From IMG/VR virus record IMGVR_UViG_3300047553_000733, positions 1 to 64,000 of that record: a DNA stretch of 64,000 bases; one strand, written 5' to 3'. This DNA comes from a virus. The notes under the pieces were generated by a model. That model was not told the origin of the DNA, did not search any database, and worked only from the letters and a program-made list of their open reading frames with translations. This document shows positions 19,795 to 26,889 of the stretch, piece by piece. A program made the position numbers and the translations under genes. Within the stretch, counting starts at the first letter, position 1; every line of letters begins with the position of its first letter.

Positions 19795-19870
19795 CTTGGT
19801 GTGACCCGAACGGCTAGGGAGCGGATTGCAAATCCGTTATATGCAGGTTCGAATCCTGTCACCAAGTCCA
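19795..19870 (+). tRNA. tRNA-Cys (anticodon GCA)
   Basis: Acceptor CUUGGUG/CACCAAG, anticodon loop UUGCAAA, encoded CCA. Confidence 0.95.
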
Positions 19871-19871
19871 T

Positions 19872-19946
19872 GCCGGTTTAGCTCAGTGGTAGAGCAACCG
19901 CCTTGTAAGCGGTAGGTCGTCAGTTCGATCCCGACATCCGGCACCA
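19872..19946 (+). tRNA. tRNA-Thr (anticodon TGT)
   Basis: Acceptor GCCGGUU/AUCCGGC with one mismatch, anticodon loop CUUGUAA, encoded CCA. Confidence 0.95.
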
Positions 19947-20053
19947 TAACAAAACACACTACTTGCCACTTAATCAATATATGCGGAGCTGTTCCGGACT
20001 GTAGCCTTCCGCGGGTAACTGGGAGCACCCAGCATAGGTAGTGTGTTTTGTTA
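19947..20053 (+). ncRNA. Structured spacer RNA between tRNA-Thr and tRNA-Ser
   Basis: A perfect 16-bp helix (TAACAAAACACACTAC at 19947-19962, complement at 20038-20053) starts right after one tRNA and ends one base before the next. Inside are GCGGA/TCCGC and CTGGG-AGCA-CCCAG stems, giving a compact three-way-junction shape. The clearest of the inter-tRNA modules. Confidence 0.65.
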
Positions 20054-20054
20054 T

Positions 20055-20143
20055 GGAGGGTTAACTAGGCTGGGCCTGGCACTGTTTTGAACACAGATGG
20101 ACTTGGAAACAGGTTGGAGTTCGATTCTACCATCCCTCCTCCA
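20055..20143 (+). tRNA. tRNA-Ser (anticodon TGA)
   Basis: Class II tRNA, acceptor GGAGGG/CCCUCC, anticodon loop UUUGAAC, variable arm ACUU/AGGU, encoded CCA. The T stem has a mismatch. Confidence 0.85.
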
Positions 20144-20157
20144 TTAAAAAGGTTTTT

Positions 20158-20286
20158 ATGTTAATAAATATTCTACTAATAATTCTTGCAGTATTTTGTG
20201 TAAGTTATTGGGCGTACTATGTAGCCGTGTATGATTGGGATAATTTTGAACAAGATCAGCAACGAGCAAAAGAAGACTTTTTTTAA
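20158..20286 (+). CDS. Small single-pass membrane protein
   Basis: 42 residues with AAAAGG before the ATG. Residues 2-22 are a membrane helix (INILLIILAVFCVSYWAYYV), then an acidic tail (FEQDQQRAKEDFF). Orientation N-in or N-out is not clear. Unknown role. Confidence 0.55.
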   Translation: MLINILLIILAVFCVSYWAYYVAVYDWDNFEQDQQRAKEDFF

Positions 20287-20296
20287 TGGAGCGCAA

Positions 20297-20395
20297 ATGC
20301 AGTATATAATGATGTTTCCTCCAAAGCAGTTTATACATTGGTATATTGATGAGCATGGCTTTTTAGATTTAGAATTAATTGATTTATCAGATTAA
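20297..20395 (+). CDS. Very small protein, unknown
   Basis: 32 residues with GGAG before ATG 20297, aromatic then acidic (MQYIMMFPPKQFIHWYIDEH). tRNA-Gly starts two bases after the stop. Short, so uncertain. Confidence 0.4.
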   Translation: MQYIMMFPPKQFIHWYIDEHGFLDLELIDLSD

Positions 20396-20396
20396 C

Positions 20397-20473
20397 GCGT
20401 GCGTCGTATAGCCTGGTTATTATCGCTGGTTGCCAACCAGTGGACAGGGGTTCGAATCCCCTCGCCCGCACCA
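20397..20473 (+). tRNA. tRNA-Gly (anticodon GCC)
   Basis: Anticodon stem CUGG/CCAG with loop UUGCCAA, acceptor GCGUGCG/CGCCCGC with one mismatch, encoded CCA. Confidence 0.95.
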
Positions 20474-20474
20474 A

Positions 20475-20548
20475 GCGTGGTTAGTTTAATGGCAAAACGG
20501 TAGGCTTCCAACCTTCAGTCAAGAGTTCGATTCTCTTACCCCGCACCA
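20475..20548 (+). tRNA. tRNA-Gly (anticodon TCC)
   Basis: Anticodon loop CUUCCAA, acceptor GCGUGGU/ACCCCGC with one mismatch, encoded CCA. Confidence 0.9.
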
Positions 20549-20567
20549 CACAACACAAAGGAAAACA

Positions 20568-21020
20568 ATGTTGAGTAATACACTTAAAAACTTGGAGAGT
20601 GCGCTCGCTGGCGAGAGCATGGCTCACATCAAGTACCGATACTTTGCAAAGATTGCTCGTGAATCAGGCTACGACGATATTGCCGATCACTTTGAGCATA
20701 CAGCAAATCAGGAAATTAAACACGCCTGGGGCCATCTAGAACTACTAGTAGGCTACCCCAGTGTGCGGGAATGTTTGGAACTAGCAATCAAGGGCGAGAC
20801 TTATGAGTATACAGAAATGTATCCAAAGTTTCAAGAAGAAGCTGAACTAGAAGGTGATGAAAATGCCTTGCTAGAAGCCAGATTGCAAGCTAAAGAATCT
20901 AAGGAGCACGCAGAAGCGTTTCAAGAACTACTATATAAAGCTGAAGCACGATTTGCTGCACTGGCTAAAGTAGAGGAACGGCATGCAAATGCTTACAAGA
21001 AAAAGCTGGAGGCACTATGA
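20568..21020 (+). CDS. Rubrerythrin (ferritin-like domain only)
   Basis: 150 residues. The di-iron helices are visible: LAGESMAHIKYRYFA, ADHFEHTANQEIKHAWGH and later ESKEHAEAF. This is the four-helix rubrerythrin domain, which reduces peroxide. The usual C-terminal rubredoxin domain is missing here and is encoded by the next gene, which starts in an ATGA overlap. Its leader (ACACAACACAAAGGAAA) resembles those at 16056 and 16335. Confidence 0.9.
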   Translation: MLSNTLKNLESALAGESMAHIKYRYFAKIARESGYDDIADHFEHTANQEIKHAWGHLELLVGYPSVRECLELAIKGETYEYTEMYPKFQEEAELEGDENALLEARLQAKESKEHAEAFQELLYKAEARFAALAKVEERHANAYKKKLEAL

Positions 21021-21163
21021 GTAACTGCGAATATGTATGCATAGTGTGTGGTCATATACATGACGAAGAAGTCGAAGGTCAATGGGATACCTTACCTGAT
21101 GACTTTGAGTGCCCAGAGTGTGGAGTAGGCAAAGAAGATTACGAAGTGTATAGCTTTGATTAA
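21017..21163 (+). CDS. Rubredoxin
   Basis: 48 residues with two iron-binding pairs, CIVCG and CPECGVGKEDYE, and the connecting WDTLPDDFEC, a standard rubredoxin. It is translationally coupled to rubrerythrin and probably passes electrons to it. Together they form a peroxide-reducing pair, rare in phages. tRNA-Val begins two bases after the stop. Confidence 0.9.
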   Translation: MSNCEYVCIVCGHIHDEEVEGQWDTLPDDFECPECGVGKEDYEVYSFD

Positions 21164-21164
21164 T

Positions 21165-21239
21165 GCCTGATTAACTCAGCGGTAGAGTGCCTCCTTTACA
21201 CGGAGTAGGTCGGCGGTTCGATCCCGTCATCAGGTACCA
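21165..21239 (+). tRNA. tRNA-Val (anticodon TAC)
   Basis: Acceptor GCCUGAU/AUCAGGU, anticodon loop UUUACAC, encoded CCA. Confidence 0.95.
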
Positions 21240-21249
21240 AATTATTAAC

Positions 21250-21278
21250 TTGATTTATATCCCCAAACTTAGTATAAT
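21250..21278 (+). promoter_or_regulatory. Promoter nested in a terminator
   Basis: TTGATT and TATAAT, 17-bp spacer. The -10 is in the loop of the terminator hairpin at 21259-21305, and the left arm lies in the spacer. Confidence 0.75.
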
Positions 21279-21305
21279 ATATACTGGTTTGGGGATTTTT
21301 TATTT
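21259..21305 (+). terminator. Terminator after tRNA-Val, with promoter in its loop
   Basis: A 10-bp perfect stem ATCCCCAAAC/GTTTGGGGAT followed by a T run. RNA from upstream would form the stem and stop; RNA starting at the internal promoter lacks the left arm and would pass. Confidence 0.8.
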
Positions 21306-21445
21306 ATGCAAACACCTTGTATTAAAATATGTAAACTAAATCCCTACACACAAGCGTGTATAGCCTGTAAGCGGACTATAGAAGAAATACAGCGCTGGGC
21401 ATACATGACCCCTGCAGAACGTGAAAAAATAATGAAACAATTACT

Positions 21446-21455
<10 letters not shown>
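21306..21455 (+). CDS. DUF1289-type small cysteine protein
   Basis: 49 residues: PCIKICKLNPYTQACIACKR, then TIEEIQRWAYMTPAEREKIM. The Cys pattern and the W..MTP..ER end match the DUF1289 family of small bacterial proteins, probably metal-binding. The last ten bases overlap tRNA-Met. No ribosome site: the short leader comes from the terminator arm. Confidence 0.75.
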
Positions 21456-21523
<68 letters not shown>

Positions 21524-21533
21524 AGGACACAAA

Positions 21534-21863
21534 ATGGAAAATTCAGAAATTAAAAAAGAACTAGATGAAACTGCTAGAGAGTTTGATAAGTATGTTCAGG
21601 CCTTGGAACAAGAACAAGAAACTTACTGGAATAGTCTAACCGAAGACCAGAGACTAATGGCTTTTTGTTCTGTAGTACGACGTATTTACAAAGGCGAAGT
21701 AGAAGAGCGTGGCACTTATCGCTATGTTCTGTATGATGTTTTTGATTTTGGTCCACAAAGCTACATGCTTGCACAACTAGCAGGTTACTTGACTATACAC
21801 AACTTAATCTTTGAAGGACTAGATGCCGAGGAGAAGGTAATCACTAGTGGAGAACAGACTTAG
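21534..21863 (+). CDS. Acidic helical protein, unknown
   Basis: 109 residues from ATG 21534, ten bases after tRNA-Met. Helical N-terminus (KKELDETAREFDKYVQALEQ) and a C-terminal globular part (YVLYDVFDFGPQSYMLAQ) that I recognise from phage hypotheticals. Function unknown. Confidence 0.65.
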   Translation: MENSEIKKELDETAREFDKYVQALEQEQETYWNSLTEDQRLMAFCSVVRRIYKGEVEERGTYRYVLYDVFDFGPQSYMLAQLAGYLTIHNLIFEGLDAEEKVITSGEQT

Positions 21864-21893
21864 TAAGTGATTTTTTGTTGCAAAATTATTTTG

Positions 21894-21922
21894 TTGACAA
21901 GTTGTGATTAATTTAGTATAAT
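21894..21922 (+). promoter_or_regulatory. Consensus promoter
   Basis: TTGACA and TATAAT, 17-bp spacer, upstream of the gene at 21954. Confidence 0.85.
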
Positions 21923-21953
21923 ATTAGATTCTTAACCACGTAAAGGATATATA

Positions 21954-22313
21954 ATGAAGATTTATTTTGGCAAAGCCGACCCTCATGATGTGAGTATGTT
22001 TGGTGATGATGGTATGTTTACCATTGAGCGCAATGGAGAAACTCACTGGTTTTATCAAGGCGTAGAACATGGCACTAATCCAGGAGGCCTAGATGAAGTA
22101 CGGATTTTTGATGGTTGTAATCGTAGTATTCCAATCAGCATTGATCAAATTCCAGAACTTGTAGAAGCTCTCAATTACTGCTATAACAATCATACTAGCG
22201 TTACTCATGGTCAAGCTTTGGTAGATCGCATTGAAAGTGATGAAGAAGCTTTTGTAGAGTCCGAAGACGGCTATATTTTGGTTAATGATAGTGATTACTC
22301 AGACGAGGAATAA
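21954..22313 (+). CDS. Acidic protein, unknown
   Basis: 119 residues with GTAAAGGATATATA before the ATG. Beta-rich N-terminal half, very acidic C-terminus (ESDEEAFVESEDGYI ... SDYSDEE). It overlaps the next basic gene by one base; the acid/base pair could interact, but that is a guess. Confidence 0.65.
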   Translation: MKIYFGKADPHDVSMFGDDGMFTIERNGETHWFYQGVEHGTNPGGLDEVRIFDGCNRSIPISIDQIPELVEALNYCYNNHTSVTHGQALVDRIESDEEAFVESEDGYILVNDSDYSDEE

Positions 22314-22705
22314 TGTCAAAAAGCGCAAGTAAATCTAAACAGGGCTATTATAGCAATTACAAGGCTAATAGTCGTTGGAAAACTAATCGTGAGCGTAAAC
22401 TTAAAAAGTTAATGCGTGAACAGCCAAACAACCTACAACTTGGAGAAGCGCTAAAGAATATTACTTATAGACGCAGAACTCCAGGTACTACTGGTCAGTG
22501 GTCTAAAACCAATATTCAAACTGCAAAAATGTTTAAGTTCTTTACAGGCATGGCAAGCCATGACTTATTTAGTAGCAATGATAAAATTCGTGCTGCTGCA
22601 CTACATTTACGCGGTAATAGGCAGAATCCCAAGATCGAAGGCCGTGTTAGCTTTACACTAGGAGCACGTGCTCACGATAAACTTGGTAATCTTGTATGGG
22701 GTTGA
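22313..22705 (+). CDS. Strongly basic protein, unknown
   Basis: 130 residues, rich in Lys and Arg (KTNRERKLKKLMREQ, YRRRTPGTTGQWSKT), probably binding nucleic acid. Follows the acidic gene with a TAATG overlap. No family recognised. Confidence 0.6.
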   Translation: MSKSASKSKQGYYSNYKANSRWKTNRERKLKKLMREQPNNLQLGEALKNITYRRRTPGTTGQWSKTNIQTAKMFKFFTGMASHDLFSSNDKIRAAALHLRGNRQNPKIEGRVSFTLGARAHDKLGNLVWG

Positions 22706-22956
22706 TTGAATTATATATTTTATTTGCACTAACTACAAGTCTTACGTGTTGCATTCTATTCTTTTGGCCATTAGTCAGTGAGGCAAGAGAAGCGGGTATT
22801 GACAATGAGTTTACTCAATATCCAGTAATGAGTGCACTAATCTTTATAGTAATTAGCTGTATTATGGCCCCATTTTTAATACTTCCTATTTTGTTCGAGT
22901 CAAAAGCAGAACAGTTTAGGCGTGGTCTGCACAGTAACATATTTGACAAACAATAA
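22696..22956 (+). CDS. Two-helix membrane protein
   Basis: 86 residues with two clear membrane helices (about 4-26 and 48-68: LIFIVISCIMAPFLILPILF) joined by an acidic loop. Overlaps the upstream gene by 10 bases. Unknown role. Confidence 0.65.
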   Translation: MGLIELYILFALTTSLTCCILFFWPLVSEAREAGIDNEFTQYPVMSALIFIVISCIMAPFLILPILFESKAEQFRRGLHSNIFDKQ

Positions 22957-22967
22957 AAATTTTACAG

Positions 22968-22996
22968 TTGACCCTAAGCCGTCAAACTTGTATAAT
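22968..22996 (+). promoter_or_regulatory. Promoter using the GACCCTAA word as -35
   Basis: TTGACC (part of GACCCTAAG) and TATAAT, 17-bp spacer. Confidence 0.7.
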
Positions 22997-23027
22997 AATA
23001 TATTGACAACTCAAGGAAACCACACAC

Positions 23028-23300
23028 ATGAAACTAATCGAATTTACTTACACAAAAACCGATGGCTCGCAAAGTTCCAGAGCAGTAATTGAGCTTCAGC
23101 AACCCTGTAAGTTTGTTGAAGGTATTGATGTTACTCAGATGCCTGAGCAAGAATTTGCACAGTTCTGTCTTGAGTTCGGTCAACTCAAACAACAACAACA
23201 CGAGCAAACTATGGCTGTTTTGAATAAGTTTGACTTGAATCATAACTATCGTCGGTTCATCCCTGAGCAAATGCAGGCAGTAACCGCCGATTATGTCTAA
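23028..23300 (+). CDS. Small soluble protein, unknown
   Basis: 90 residues, ribosome site AAGGAAACCACACAC. Starts MKLIEFTYTKTDGSQSSRAV (beta strands) and continues as a Gln-rich helix (FGQLKQQQHEQTMAVLNKF). Overlaps the next gene by 8 bases. Confidence 0.65.
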   Translation: MKLIEFTYTKTDGSQSSRAVIELQQPCKFVEGIDVTQMPEQEFAQFCLEFGQLKQQQHEQTMAVLNKFDLNHNYRRFIPEQMQAVTADYV

Positions 23301-23547
23301 ACAACGATTTAGAACATGGGATAGTGCGGCACTGGCAGAAGCCGCTAAATTAGGCTTACAGCTAAGTAAAAAAATAGAAGAAATTTCTATTGACAACGGC
23401 ATCTCGCCATCAGAACTGCCAGACAGTTTAATGCCAACTGATAAGTTATACTTACTAGCAATGGCTTATAATGCTGCATACGAAAAACTAATAGAATATG
23501 ACTTGGTAAAGTCAGGCAATATCAAACAAACTAAAAACACTCATTAA
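23293..23547 (+). CDS. Small helical protein, unknown
   Basis: 84 residues, helical (DSAALAEAAKLGLQLSKKIE). Positioned directly upstream of an HTH-like gene. No family recognised. Confidence 0.6.
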   Translation: MSKQRFRTWDSAALAEAAKLGLQLSKKIEEISIDNGISPSELPDSLMPTDKLYLLAMAYNAAYEKLIEYDLVKSGNIKQTKNTH

Positions 23548-23555
23548 GGAAACAA

Positions 23556-23930
23556 ATGGCTACAACTACACAGTGGACTGACGAACTCAAGGCTAAGGTT
23601 ATTGAGATGTATGAGGGTGCAGGCCCTACACCCGAGTCCAGTACTGAAATCATCAAAGACATTGCTGAAGAAATCGAAATGTCACCCAATGGCGTACGCA
23701 TGGTGCTTGTGCAAGCTGGCGTATATGTCAAGAAAGACCCCGGTGCTAGTTCCGGTGGCACTAAGACCAAGACCCCTAGTGGCGAAGGCAGCAAGCGTGT
23801 TAGCAAAGAGTCTAGCATCGCAGAACTACGTGCGGCTATTGAAGCCAAGGGCGCACCTATTGATGAAGATATTCTAAGCAAACTTACTGGCAAAGCTGCC
23901 GTATACCTGCTTAGCGTTATCAAGGCTTAA
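23556..23930 (+). CDS. HTH-like protein, distant YTPEQT family member (copy 4)
   Basis: 124 residues, ribosome site TAAGGAAACAA. QWTDELKAKVIEMYEG and EIEMSPNGVRMVLVQAGVYV parallel the HTH-like part of the proteins at 912 and 1856; a Gly/Ser/Lys linker leads to a C-terminal helical domain (IAELRAAIEAKGAPIDEDIL). Own terminator follows. DNA binding is inferred from the family pattern. Confidence 0.65.
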   Translation: MATTTQWTDELKAKVIEMYEGAGPTPESSTEIIKDIAEEIEMSPNGVRMVLVQAGVYVKKDPGASSGGTKTKTPSGEGSKRVSKESSIAELRAAIEAKGAPIDEDILSKLTGKAAVYLLSVIKA

Positions 23931-23933
23931 TTA

Positions 23934-23962
23934 TAGGCGGCCCAGTGCCGCCTATTCTTTTT
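23934..23962 (+). terminator. Terminator
   Basis: TAGGCGGC-CCAGT-GCCGCCTA followed by TTCTTTTTT. Confidence 0.85.
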
Positions 23963-23963
23963 T

Positions 23964-24158
23964 ATGGACAACATTATGGATCAAGACATTGTAGACAGAC
24001 TACGCATTCGTGCTAGTATACGGCGACAAATTCCTGGTCGCAAAAGTGTCCAGGAAAACAAGCCAGATAGAATTGCAGACTTGTTAGACGAGGCTGCCCA
24101 AGAAATAATGGACTTGCGAAATCTTGTGCAACAGATGATGGGAGATGACAATGGCTAA
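23964..24158 (+). CDS. Small helical protein, unknown
   Basis: 64 residues (or 60 from ATG 23976). Arg-rich first half (RLRIRASIRRQIPGRKS), then a helical segment (RIADLLDEAAQEIMDLRNLV) of a type common in phage coiled-coil proteins. Overlaps the next gene. Confidence 0.6.
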   Translation: MDNIMDQDIVDRLRIRASIRRQIPGRKSVQENKPDRIADLLDEAAQEIMDLRNLVQQMMGDDNG

Positions 24159-24774
24159 ACGAAAACGCAGCGAACTAGAAGAAGAATTGATGACAGATGC
24201 AAATATTGCACGAGTTATCCGTCTACTAGAACCTGTGGAAGAAGGTGCAAAACCTATTACAAAAAAAGATGCTTGTCAAATTCTGGGTATGAGTTATAAT
24301 ACTACTCGTCTTGGAACTATTATTCAACAGTACAAAGATAAGCAAGCACGCGATAAAAAGTTTCGCGCTGAAAAACGCGGCAAGCCGCTTACCAACGACG
24401 AGCTAACTTATATTATCAGTGAGTATCTAGCTGGCGAACCTATTGATGGTATTAGCAAAAGCATTTATCGTAGTCCAGGATTTGTAAAACAAGTTTTGGA
24501 AGACTACAGTGTACCAATTCGTGTACCTGGTCACAGCTACTTTAGTCCGCAACTAATTCCTGAAGGTGCAGTGCGTGACCGATTTAAAGTTGGAGAGGTA
24601 GTGTACAGTGCTAGATATGACACACTAGCCAAGATTACTAGCGAGAAACAAGACCCTAAACATGGGTGGATTTATTCAATGTGGCTTCGTGGTAACTGGC
24701 AACAAAACGCATACCAGCCAGCGTATGAATTGGCCAGTCTAGAGCACTTGCGTGCAGTAGGGGTAACAATATGA
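24151..24774 (+). CDS. Putative DNA-binding protein with HTH motifs
   Basis: 207 residues from ATG 24151 with GGGAG seven bases upstream. Two HTH-like stretches are visible: ITKKDACQILGMSYNTTRLG (about residues 35-55) and LAGEPIDGISKSIYRSPGFV (about 92-112). The C-terminal third is beta-rich and aromatic. It may regulate transcription; the target is unknown. Next gene overlaps by 4 bases. Confidence 0.65.
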   Translation: MAKRKRSELEEELMTDANIARVIRLLEPVEEGAKPITKKDACQILGMSYNTTRLGTIIQQYKDKQARDKKFRAEKRGKPLTNDELTYIISEYLAGEPIDGISKSIYRSPGFVKQVLEDYSVPIRVPGHSYFSPQLIPEGAVRDRFKVGEVVYSARYDTLAKITSEKQDPKHGWIYSMWLRGNWQQNAYQPAYELASLEHLRAVGVTI

Positions 24775-25052
24775 GCGAAGGTACACTACATTACGAAAAA
24801 ATGATTTACCACAATGAGGATAAGTATTATCAGCTTATGCTTACTGTGTCGGAATTTCGCGACAAGCACTATATCAACATACGTAAATACTTTCAAAGTT
24901 ATGAAGGCGATTTCGTTCCTAGTAAAGAAGGTGTCAGTATGGAAGCAAGCCTAGACAACATCTATGCGCTGCTGGACGGATTATTTGATATAGTTAGCAA
25001 AGGCGAGGCCGAAGAAATCATTGGTCGCTATGCTGAAAAAATTCACAGTTGA
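24771..25052 (+). CDS. Conserved small phage protein, unknown
   Basis: 93 residues with YQLMLTVSEFRDKHYINIRK (strand-turn-strand) then FVPSKEGVSMEASL, a pattern close to PC4-like single-stranded DNA-binding small proteins seen in phages. PC4-like fold is a cautious guess. It precedes the ligase gene. Confidence 0.55.
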   Translation: MSEGTLHYEKMIYHNEDKYYQLMLTVSEFRDKHYINIRKYFQSYEGDFVPSKEGVSMEASLDNIYALLDGLFDIVSKGEAEEIIGRYAEKIHS

Positions 25053-25077
25053 TTTCAGTAACTTAAACCTGTATAAT
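25049..25077 (+). promoter_or_regulatory. Promoter of the ligase adenylation gene, leaderless
   Basis: TTGATT and TATAAT, 17-bp spacer. ATG 25085 is eight bases after the -10, at the expected +1. Confidence 0.75.
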
Positions 25078-25084
25078 ATATACT

Positions 25085-26038
25085 ATGACTGAACTAGAAC
25101 AATTCTTGAATAAAGCGGCCCGAGCATACTATGCAGGCCAACCAATCATCACTGACGATCAGTTTGATCGTCTTGCCGATAGCTGTGGCTACTCGGCTGT
25201 TGGCGCACGCAGTACTGGCCCAACCGAGCGTCACCTATACCAAATGTATTCACTTCAAAAGTATTATGAAGATGAAGGCAAGCGTCCGCTTGAAGGTATT
25301 CAAGACTTGTGCATGACTGCCAAACTAGACGGCGCAGCCGTTAGTTTACTGTATGTAGATGGCGTTCTAGTGCGAGCACTTACTCGTGGTGATGGAGTAG
25401 AGGGTCAGATTATCACAGACAAGATTCTGGCACATAAAGGTTTAGTGCCTAATAATATCAACTTGCCAGGAGTGTATCAGATTACTGGTGAGATTGTAGC
25501 ACCTAAGCATATTGAAAATGCCCGCAACTATGCGGCAGGCTCACTAAACCTTAAAGATGTAGAAGAGTTCAAAACTCGTGCACTTAGCTTCTTTGCCTAT
25601 GGCGTTCAGCCTAGCCTAGAACTAAAGTACGATGACGACTTACTGTGTCTACAACGGCGCGGATTTGGAACAATTAACGAACCCGAGCTAGACAAAATTT
25701 ACCCTTGCGATGGTATTGTGTTCCGTGTAAACTGTAACAAAACCTTTGTAGAAATGGGGTATACGGCAAAGCATCCGCGCGGTGCATATGCCAAAAAAGA
25801 ACGCGCAGAGCACGTAGAGACTAAACTCATCGGTGTAGAGTGGCAAGTTGGCAAGTCGGGTAAGGTTACCCCTGTTGCTATTCTAGAGCCTATCATGATC
25901 GGCGATGCCTTAGTATCACGAGCAACTCTCAACAATCCTGGATTTATTGAGAGCCTGGGCTTGCAGATCGGAGATACAGTAGCTGTTATTCGTAGCGGTG
26001 AAATTATCCCTTGTATCCTGCACAAAGTTGACGCGTAA
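25085..26038 (+). CDS. NAD-dependent DNA ligase, adenylation/OB part
   Basis: 317 residues. Catalytic Lys80 in AKLDGAAVS, EIV (about 136-138), NARNYAAGSL and DGIVFRV are the nucleotidyltransferase motifs, and GKVTPVAILEPIMIGDALVS marks the OB domain. The C-terminal zinc, helix-hairpin-helix and BRCT parts are in the separate next gene. It seals nicks in replicated DNA using NAD. No ribosome site: probably a leaderless mRNA. Confidence 0.9.
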   Translation: MTELEQFLNKAARAYYAGQPIITDDQFDRLADSCGYSAVGARSTGPTERHLYQMYSLQKYYEDEGKRPLEGIQDLCMTAKLDGAAVSLLYVDGVLVRALTRGDGVEGQIITDKILAHKGLVPNNINLPGVYQITGEIVAPKHIENARNYAAGSLNLKDVEEFKTRALSFFAYGVQPSLELKYDDDLLCLQRRGFGTINEPELDKIYPCDGIVFRVNCNKTFVEMGYTAKHPRGAYAKKERAEHVETKLIGVEWQVGKSGKVTPVAILEPIMIGDALVSRATLNNPGFIESLGLQIGDTVAVIRSGEIIPCILHKVDA

Positions 26039-26073
26039 ATTTTATTTTGCTAATGGGCAAACAAAATTTTAAC

Positions 26074-26102
26074 TTGTCAACGAGCAGTTAATGCTGTATA
26101 AT
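26074..26102 (+). promoter_or_regulatory. Promoter of the ligase C-terminal gene
   Basis: TTGTCA and TATAAT, 17-bp spacer. Confidence 0.7.
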
Positions 26103-26127
26103 TATATCTTAAATTGATAAAGCAACT

Positions 26128-26889
26128 ATGAGAATCACAATACCAACTGAATGTCCTTGCTGTAGTTACAAATTAGAACTGGTCAATGATCAGCTCTACT
26201 GTCGCAACACAGCCTGCGGTGCTCAGCTTAGTAAAAAAGTCGAGCACTTCTGCAAGACTCTTGGCATTAAGGGTATGGGTTCTCGCACAATTGAAAAACT
26301 CGGCTTAGCAGATATTACAGAGCTGTATTATCTCGAACCCGAAGAAGTTACCAGTCAGCTTAGTAGTGAGAAAGTGGCCACAAAGCTACTCGAAGAAATT
26401 GATAAGAGTCGCAGTGCTGATCTAGCCACTGTACTCAGTTCATTTTCAATACCACTGGTAGGTCAAACTGCAAGCAAGAAATTGTGTGAAGTAGTAGCAT
26501 CTGTAGACGAGATCAGTTTCGAGACTTGCAAGCAGGCCGGGTTGGGCGACAAAGTTACAGAAAACTTGCTCACCTGGCTAGAGACTGATTTCCAAGAGAT
26601 GAGAGAGTTCTTGCCTTTCTCGTTTCGTAGTGAAAGAGTTAGTGGTGTAAACAGCAATGCAAAAACTGTTTGTATCACTGGCAAATTAAATTCTTATAAA
26701 ACTAAAACCGAAGCACACAAAGCATTGGAGTCTGCAGGATTCAAACCTGTAGAGTCTGTAACAAAAACAACAGACTATTTAGTAGACGAAGAAGATAAAG
26801 GTAGCGCAAAACGCAAAAAAGCCGAGTCTCTCGGTATTACAATAATCACAAACTTAAATACTTTCTTGAAAGAAATTAGAAATGACTGA
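26128..26889 (+). CDS. DNA ligase zinc/HhH/BRCT part
   Basis: 253 residues. Zinc Cys residues at 9, 12, 25 and 30 (CPCC ... CRNTAC), helix-hairpin-helix segments (LGIKGMGSRTIEKLGL; FSIPLVGQTASKKLCE), and a C-terminal BRCT domain (about 177-250: KTVCITGKLNSYKTKTEAHK). These are exactly the domains the previous gene lacks, so the two probably form one ligase. It has its own promoter, unlike a simple frameshift. Confidence 0.85.
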   Translation: MRITIPTECPCCSYKLELVNDQLYCRNTACGAQLSKKVEHFCKTLGIKGMGSRTIEKLGLADITELYYLEPEEVTSQLSSEKVATKLLEEIDKSRSADLATVLSSFSIPLVGQTASKKLCEVVASVDEISFETCKQAGLGDKVTENLLTWLETDFQEMREFLPFSFRSERVSGVNSNAKTVCITGKLNSYKTKTEAHKALESAGFKPVESVTKTTDYLVDEEDKGSAKRKKAESLGITIITNLNTFLKEIRND

